Part shown: in pieces, positions 47,076 through 51,718 of the stretch
How positions within the stretch are numbered: position 1 is the stretch's first letter
Layout of the letters: each line of letters starts with the position of its first letter
Assembly: GCA_964473995.1 (NCBI GenBank)
Contig: CAYYRB010000012.1
Coordinates: forward strand, 1-51,718
DNA length: 51,718 nt
Direction: 5' to 3'
Origin: JAKRSD01 sp964473995
GTDB lineage: Bacteria > Bacteroidota > Bacteroidia > CAIKAF01
The notes under the pieces: model-generated
Database searches by the model: none
Told to the model about the DNA's origin: nothing
The model's input: the letters and a program-made list of their open reading frames with translations, nothing else
Position numbers and translations under genes: made by a program

Positions 47076-49193
47076 ATGAAACGAATTTTCTTTTTTGCGG
47101 CAATGAGCATCATTTATAACAAGGCCACCGCTCAACCGAGCTATCCGGAAACACGCAGGGACGAGGTCTATGACGAGTATTTCGGCGTGAAGGTGCACGA
47201 TCCCTACCGTTGGCTCGAAGATGAAAACAGCCCGGAAACCAAGGCTTGGGTGCAGGCACAAAACGAAGTTACTTTCGGATATTTAAACCAACTTACATAC
47301 CGCGATAAGATTCGTCACAGGCTTTCCGAATTGTGGAATTATGAAAAACGCTCTCTGCCTTCGCGCAAAGGAGAGTACTATTTCCAGTACCGGAATTCGG
47401 GAACGCAGAATCAAAGCGTGTTATATATTCAGAAGGGATTGCAGGGAGAAGCCACCGTTTTTTTGGATCCCAATTCGTTTTCGGAGGACGGGACTTCATC
47501 GCTCACGGTTTTCTCCGTGTCCCACGATAATAGGTATGCCGTATATGGTGTATCCAAAGCAGGATCCGATTGGAATGATTTTTTTGTGGTGGAAATTCCT
47601 ACGGGAAATCGCCTGAAGGATGAACTTACGGATATTAAATTTTCAGGGGCGGCCTGGTATGGTAACGGTTTTTTTTATAGCCGATTTGAAAAACCGGCAG
47701 AGGGAAAAGTCTTATCCGATCGTAACAAAGCAGGCAGATTATTTTACCATGCGTTGGGTACTCCCCAGTCCGCAGATAAATTAATCTATGAAGACCCGGC
47801 TCATCCTGACCGTATGTTCGGCGCTTCCGTTACCGAAGATCAACAATACCTCATTGTGTCAATTTCGGAAAGTACGAGCGGAGAGAAAATCCTGTTTCGT
47901 AAACTGGGTGTGGATAATGCGCCATGGGTGACGCTGAACGATACTTTTGAACATGATTTTTCCTTGTTGGATCATGTGAACGGCCGTTTTATCATACTCA
48001 CCAACCACGAGGCTCCCAATTACCGGTTGATTTCCGTAGATCCGCTTAATCCGCGCAAAGAAAATTGGAAGACCCTCATTCCCGAGTCGGATCGCGTATT
48101 GCAGAGCGCAAGCCTGATGAAGGAACGCCTCATTGCCAACTATTTGCAGGATGTTCAATCCGTGTTGGAGGTGTATGATTATTCGGGAAAATTGACGGGT
48201 CGATTGGCGCTTCCCGGGCCGGGCATCGTAAGCGGTATCTCATCCAAAAAAACAGATGCGGATGCCTTTATTTCTTTCGGCTCTTTCACAGAGCCCGGAT
48301 TGATTTTGCGTTATAACGCGGTGAGCGGAAAAATGGATACGTTTTGGAAAGCCAAAACCTCGTTTGCTACGGAAATGTATGTAACAGAACAGGTATTTTA
48401 TAACAGCAAAGACGGTACGCGGATTCCCATGTTTATCGTACGCAAACGCGGTACGGAACTCACACCCTCCACGCCTTGTTTTCTCTATGGATACGGCGGG
48501 TTTAACATTTCGGTTACGCCTTCGTTCTCTCCCAGCATGGGCTTGTTTTTGGAACAGGGTGGGGTGTATGCCGTGGCCAACATACGCGGTGGCGGGGAAT
48601 ACGGGACTAGTTGGCATAAGGCAGGCACCAAATTGAAAAAACAAAATGTATTTGATGATTTTATCGGAGCGGCCGAATTCCTTATAAACAGCGGGTATAC
48701 ATCAGCCGAAAAATTGGCCATTTCCGGGCGTTCAAACGGTGGGTTGCTCGTTGGGGCCTGCATGACCCAACGTCCTGATTTGTTTAAAGTGGCCCTGCCC
48801 GGCGTGGGCGTGTTGGATATGCTGCGCTACCATAAGTTTACCATCGGGTATGCCTGGGCTACCGATTACGGCACGTCCGAAAAGGAGGATGAGTTTAAAA
48901 ATTTGCTGAAATATTCACCCGTGCATAATGTGAATAACACGCGCTATCCCGCCACGTTGGTTTATACGGCCGATCATGATGACCGCGTGGTTCCCGCGCA
49001 TTCCTATAAATTTATCTCCGCGTTGCAGACCAATCAAATCGGTGAAAATCCGGTATTGATCCGCATTGATGTGAATGCGGGACACGGGGCGGGAAAACCG
49101 CTTTCCAAAACGCTGGACGAATGGGCGGATATCTGGGCCTTTACGATGGAAAACCTGGGCATGAACTTTGAAAAGGGTGGAGCAGGGAAGTAG
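47076..49193 (+). CDS. Prolyl oligopeptidase family serine peptidase (S9A)
   Basis: A 705-residue exported peptidase cutting after proline in short peptides. The ATG at 47076 gives a signal peptide (MKRIFFFAAMSIIYNKATAQ); an ATG at 47064 also fits but overlaps the thioredoxin-like gene. The N-terminus PYRWLEDENSPETKAWVQAQ is the S9A hallmark, followed by a seven-bladed propeller (80-430). The hydrolase domain has Ser553 (SGRSNGG), Asp635/636 (ADHDDRVVP) and His670 (NAGHGAGKP). Third gene of the ChaN-like operon. With the DPP IV-type gene near the other end, the cell has at least two proline-directed S9 peptidases. Confidence 0.94.
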   Translation: MKRIFFFAAMSIIYNKATAQPSYPETRRDEVYDEYFGVKVHDPYRWLEDENSPETKAWVQAQNEVTFGYLNQLTYRDKIRHRLSELWNYEKRSLPSRKGEYYFQYRNSGTQNQSVLYIQKGLQGEATVFLDPNSFSEDGTSSLTVFSVSHDNRYAVYGVSKAGSDWNDFFVVEIPTGNRLKDELTDIKFSGAAWYGNGFFYSRFEKPAEGKVLSDRNKAGRLFYHALGTPQSADKLIYEDPAHPDRMFGASVTEDQQYLIVSISESTSGEKILFRKLGVDNAPWVTLNDTFEHDFSLLDHVNGRFIILTNHEAPNYRLISVDPLNPRKENWKTLIPESDRVLQSASLMKERLIANYLQDVQSVLEVYDYSGKLTGRLALPGPGIVSGISSKKTDADAFISFGSFTEPGLILRYNAVSGKMDTFWKAKTSFATEMYVTEQVFYNSKDGTRIPMFIVRKRGTELTPSTPCFLYGYGGFNISVTPSFSPSMGLFLEQGGVYAVANIRGGGEYGTSWHKAGTKLKKQNVFDDFIGAAEFLINSGYTSAEKLAISGRSNGGLLVGACMTQRPDLFKVALPGVGVLDMLRYHKFTIGYAWATDYGTSEKEDEFKNLLKYSPVHNVNNTRYPATLVYTADHDDRVVPAHSYKFISALQTNQIGENPVLIRIDVNAGHGAGKPLSKTLDEWADIWAFTMENLGMNFEKGGAGK

Positions 49194-49357
49194 GCAAGTG
49201 AAAGTGATTAGTAAGTTATTCTCTTAGCGCACAATCACATTCTTTTTCTTTATTTAAAACTTCGGCCTATTATCAGGGATTTTTTTAGCAGACTAAAATG
49301 CCAGAAAAACAAAATAAACTTTGGCCATTTTTTTTGGTTTCCTACCCAATGTTAAAA

Positions 49358-50461
49358 TTAGTCCTTAATGCAACGAACAGAAAAACCATGCTTCGAACTG
49401 CAGCTACCCCGCATCACGTTGATGCTGATACTGCGAAAGTAGGCATCATTTCCACCTACTCCCTGAGAACTCCACCAATAGCCGACACTACCAATGTCAA
49501 AGAATGTACCAAGGTTGAGCCGGTTACCGCCGGGAAGAGCTGAAAAACCAATTTCGTTGGTTGCGTTTGTATTCCCAATTTGCCAAAATTGACTACCGGT
49601 GCTTCTCATTTTAATGCTTGCGATGCTGCTCTGAATTCCTATGGCACTAGGATTGAAGGCGGGGTCAAGATAACCTATCAAGGAATTCCACTCAGCATCT
49701 GAGGGCACATGCCAGCCTGTTGGACACACATTACGTGAATCCGACACTGCATACCAATTATACAATTTACCGTAAGGGTTTTCGTAGCTATTGTTATTGT
49801 CGTAATGTGACCATGCATCCCATGCAACGCCAGTTGGATTTTGCCATTCAGAATTTATTGTTACGTTTGGTATAGGGTCTCCATTTGCGTAAATGGTAGT
49901 CCTGAGATTTTCGGCCATCCATTCCTGACCATTTCCTAATACCACGCTTGAGTAAGTATAACCATTAAAGGTAACACCAGCTCCGGGGTTGCTTACGATA
50001 CCGCCTCCACCGCCTGCGGTGGTAAAGCTTAGCTGATTGCCATAAGCCGTTCCTGCACTGTTGGTGGCATAGGCTCTTACATAATACGTGGTATTGGCCG
50101 TTAATCCTGTGAGGGTACTCGTATAACTTCCCGTTCCGCTACCGTCATCTGTGGAGTTGTTAGCCGTGGTGGGATTTGGGCTCGTACCCCATACCACCCC
50201 CCGTTGGGTTACGGGTGTTCCCCCGTTGTTGGTAATGTTGCCTCCCGAAACGGCTGCATTATTCGTAATGTTTCCGACGGGCAATGTGGTCAGCGTAGCC
50301 AGATTGCCTGGATTATTTATGGTGTAGGTAATGCTGTCTATAGTATTCAGCGGAATCTGTAAAACCGTACCATTACTCTGGTGAATATTCATGATGGTTT
50401 GGGCATCCAGTGATACTGAACTTATAATCAGCATGGCTAACAGGGTAATTCTTGTTTTCAT
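49358..50461 (-). CDS. Exported FISUMP-domain protein with a fibronectin-like module
   Basis: A 367-residue exported protein with a signal peptide (MKTRITLLAMLIISSVSLDA). Residues 25-45 contain a short hydrophobic module (GTVLQIPLNTIDSITY). Residues about 55-150 are a fibronectin type III-like domain (RGVVWGTSPNPTT, LTANTTYYVRAYATNSAGTA). Residues 165-367 match the Fibrobacter-succinogenes-major-paralogue (FISUMP) domain: EWMAENLRTTIYANGDPIP, LYNWYAV, CPTGWHVPSDAEWNSL, GYWWSS and GFSVRCIKD. FISUMP proteins are surface lipoproteins or adhesins of unknown function. It is 8 bp downstream of the T9SS gene and shares its promoter. Confidence 0.88.
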   Translation of the reverse strand: MKTRITLLAMLIISSVSLDAQTIMNIHQSNGTVLQIPLNTIDSITYTINNPGNLATLTTLPVGNITNNAAVSGGNITNNGGTPVTQRGVVWGTSPNPTTANNSTDDGSGTGSYTSTLTGLTANTTYYVRAYATNSAGTAYGNQLSFTTAGGGGGIVSNPGAGVTFNGYTYSSVVLGNGQEWMAENLRTTIYANGDPIPNVTINSEWQNPTGVAWDAWSHYDNNNSYENPYGKLYNWYAVSDSRNVCPTGWHVPSDAEWNSLIGYLDPAFNPSAIGIQSSIASIKMRSTGSQFWQIGNTNATNEIGFSALPGGNRLNLGTFFDIGSVGYWWSSQGVGGNDAYFRSISINVMRGSCSSKHGFSVRCIKD

Positions 50462-50469
50462 TTTCTCTT

Positions 50470-50997
50470 TTATTGTTTAATTATTTGCTTCGTTATCGAA
50501 CTTTGTTGACTTGAGATTCGGCAGACATACGTGCCTTTGATTAAGTCGTTAAGGTCTATGCTCTCAGTATGCTCTCCTGAGTTTTTTTTACCCAGCCTCT
50601 TTTCCAACATCAGCTTACCCTGCATGTCATATAATGCGATGGAGATTTGATCTGCTTTAGGCAGGTTATAGCGAATATTCAGAGTGTTGCTCGTAGGATT
50701 TGGAAAAACCACGACATCCCAGGCATTGGCATGATTCAGCCATTCCTGCACATTCACGGAAGTTTCATCGTATTGGTAAAATCCGATGGTACTCACATTC
50801 CATGCATAGATGCTTCCATCCCACAAATGAAGTTTCATCACATCTGCATCAAAGTTGATTTTGCGCACATCCTCCAGATTGTAGGAAGTACTAGTACCAT
50901 CCTTGTAGTTAAAGTGAATGCTCTGCGCAAAGCTCGTTGTTCCTATGAGCAAAAAAGCGCTGAGCATAGCCCATGAGTTTAGTTTATTTTTTGTCAT
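50470..50997 (-). CDS. Small exported T9SS sorting-domain protein
   Basis: A 175-residue exported protein. The ATG at 50997 gives a signal peptide (MTKNKLNSWAMLSAFLLIGT, cleavage near SFAQ); the in-frame extension upstream is basic and unlike any signal. It has two copies of a short motif also found in the next gene (IHFNYKDGTSTSYNLEDVRK and MKLHLWDGSIYAWNVSTIGF). The last 75 residues are a type A T9SS sorting domain (VVFPNPTSNTLNIRY, YDMQGKLMLEKRL, GTYVCRISSQQSSITKQIIK). It is predicted to be exported by the type IX system. Preceded by a consensus promoter and followed after 8 bp by the FISUMP gene. Confidence 0.87.
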   Translation of the reverse strand: MTKNKLNSWAMLSAFLLIGTTSFAQSIHFNYKDGTSTSYNLEDVRKINFDADVMKLHLWDGSIYAWNVSTIGFYQYDETSVNVQEWLNHANAWDVVVFPNPTSNTLNIRYNLPKADQISIALYDMQGKLMLEKRLGKKNSGEHTESIDLNDLIKGTYVCRISSQQSSITKQIIKQ

Positions 50998-51051
50998 AGG
51001 TAATTTAATTTGTTGATTATTTAATCTTAAAAATAGGTAACTTTTATTGAA

Positions 51052-51082
51052 CAAATTTATTTTTTGTTTTCGATTTGGCAAA
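51052..51082 (-). promoter_or_regulatory. Consensus promoter of the T9SS/FISUMP operon
   Basis: Minus strand: TTTG at 51082-51079, 19-nt spacer, TAAATTTG at 51059-51052. The leader to the ATG at 50997 is about 54 nt and AT-rich. The TTTG falls inside the T-tract of the upstream gene's terminator. Confidence 0.78.
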
Positions 51083-51085
51083 AAT

Positions 51086-51106
51086 GAAGGTTGTTTTAAT
51101 ACCTTC
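51086..51106 (-). terminator. Terminator of the partial membrane-protein gene
   Basis: GAAGGT / ACCTTC arms with a 9-nt loop that contains the TAA stop (51098-51096); on the minus strand it is followed by ATTTTTG. The next promoter begins immediately after it. Confidence 0.6.
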
Positions 51107-51718
51107 CGAAATATTTCCTGATGAACCACTCTCCCGCAAGCAGCAGCAGAAAAACAAAGAAGAGCCATTTCAGGTCGGAGAGGCCGGTGAGTTTTCCCGT
51201 GCTGAACGTTATCGGTTTTACGTCATCGCGCGCTTTCAACCGCTCGGGAATTTCATCCATGGTTGCCACGGTAAACAATTCCCCGTCCGTTTCATCGGCC
51301 AGGCGGCTCATTACCCCGAAATCGGCGCGGGTATTCATCAATTCGGCCTGCATTTCGCTTACCGTAAAAGCTCCCGACTTTTCCAATTTCTTTCCGTTAA
51401 ATACGGTTGCTGCTTTGAAACGGTAATCGCCGGGAGGTAATTTTCCGCAATCGGCCCGGTAGGCATTTTCAGTGCGGCTGAACGTAAACGGAAACGTTTT
51501 TCCATCGGCATTCGTGATGGCTAGATTTACTTCGGGCGTATTTACGGATTCCAGGTTGTCGTTATATAACTCGGCATCCAAGATTACCGGCTCTGTTTCG
51601 GGATACCTGTTTTTTGCATTCACCCGAAATTTACTCTTGTCCTCTGTGAGGGACAGGTACTGCGTAATTTTGGAAATCAATTCATTGAATTGTTCCCGGT
51701 TTCCGTTTTTCTCAAAAT
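51096..51718 (-). CDS. C-terminal part of a large membrane-anchored protein (5' end beyond window)
   Basis: The reading frame is open from the window edge to TAA at 51096, so it is 5'-truncated (207 residues seen). It contains a stretch of beta-strand repeats (KNRYPETEPVILDAELYNDN, NGKKLEKSGAFTVSEMQAEL) followed by MSRLADETDGELFTVA, a segment of the VWA/BatA-type membrane proteins of Bacteroidota that precedes a single C-terminal membrane helix (LKWLFFVFLLLLAGEWFIRK) and a basic tail. The large periplasmic part and Ser-rich interaction domain cannot be seen. Assigned by its C-terminal pattern, moderate confidence. Confidence 0.7.
   Translation of the reverse strand, partial: FEKNGNREQFNELISKITQYLSLTEDKSKFRVNAKNRYPETEPVILDAELYNDNLESVNTPEVNLAITNADGKTFPFTFSRTENAYRADCGKLPPGDYRFKAATVFNGKKLEKSGAFTVSEMQAELMNTRADFGVMSRLADETDGELFTVATMDEIPERLKARDDVKPITFSTGKLTGLSDLKWLFFVFLLLLAGEWFIRKYFGRY

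Noticed and set aside
1..51718. tRNA, rRNA, CRISPR arrays, insertion sequences, phage genes
   Set aside because: Scanned by eye on both strands; no repeat-spacer array, terminal-repeat pair with transposase, cloverleaf-like sequence or phage protein was seen. A search with tRNAscan and Infernal would be decisive.

Overview
The window is a stretch of chromosome from a member of the Bacteroidota, most likely a gliding or flavobacterium-like lineage. The evidence is a gldA homologue, proteins with type IX secretion (T9SS) C-terminal sorting domains, Bacteroidota-restricted families (DUF3276/Pur-alpha-like, DUF3078, DUF4625, FISUMP), a split transketolase, and promoters of the TAnnTTTG (-7) / TTTG (-33) class with no visible Shine-Dalgarno sequences. 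I cannot resolve the genus. I see no rRNA, tRNA, CRISPR array, insertion sequence or prophage; this is core and near-core chromosome in short operons.

Layout. 1-7225 (minus): a DUF2911 lipoprotein cut by the window edge, a DPP IV-type peptidase, and a translationally coupled peptide/nickel-type ABC importer (binding lipoprotein plus two permeases with unusual inserts, no ATPase). 7298-8398 (minus): a Pur-alpha-like protein and a UbiE-like methyltransferase divergent from crtI. 8537-13733 (plus): carotenoid genes crtI-crtB, folP, the c-di-AMP synthase cdaA, a 42-residue CxxC membrane protein overlapping cdaA, and a DUF3078 protein. 13798-17329 (minus): a putative metal-acquisition island, a His-rich TonB-dependent receptor and two His-rich lipoproteins, with two identical-design operators TGCAAC-N3-GTTGCA lying on TACTTTTG promoters. 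17415-21269 (minus): a catalytically dead rhomboid, an active rhomboid, mutL and a small membrane protein.

21412-24333 (plus) is a GH3/beta-lactamase-fold fusion, facing a phosphoribosyltransferase. 25000-28357 (plus): two-subunit transketolase and a T9SS-exported thioredoxin-like protein. 28456-33850 (plus): a tightly coupled envelope operon (CapD-type dehydratase, unknown protein, thioesterase, MsbA-like exporter, glycosyltransferase). 33852-34766 is gldA (minus); 34852-37618 (plus) holds rarA, a metallophosphoesterase and a secreted rhodanese. 37695-42013 (minus): aroE, DUF368 (undecaprenyl-phosphate translocase family), a rhodanese, a ComA-like phosphosulfolactate synthase and a TPR protein. 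42325-49193 (plus): glmM, a cysteine desulfurase, an unknown secreted protein, then a ChaN-like / thioredoxin-like / prolyl oligopeptidase operon. 49358-51718 (minus): a FISUMP lipid/cell-surface type protein, a small T9SS protein and the C-terminus of a large membrane protein cut by the edge.

Cross-cutting signals: (i) five genes have a TAnnTTTG box ending only 4-5 nt before the start codon, implying leaderless mRNAs; (ii) at least four genes need a TTG start; (iii) many gene pairs overlap as ATGA or TGATG. The strongest candidates for something new are the TGCAAC-N3-GTTGCA regulon at the His-rich receptor island and the tiny CxxC membrane protein coupled to cdaA.
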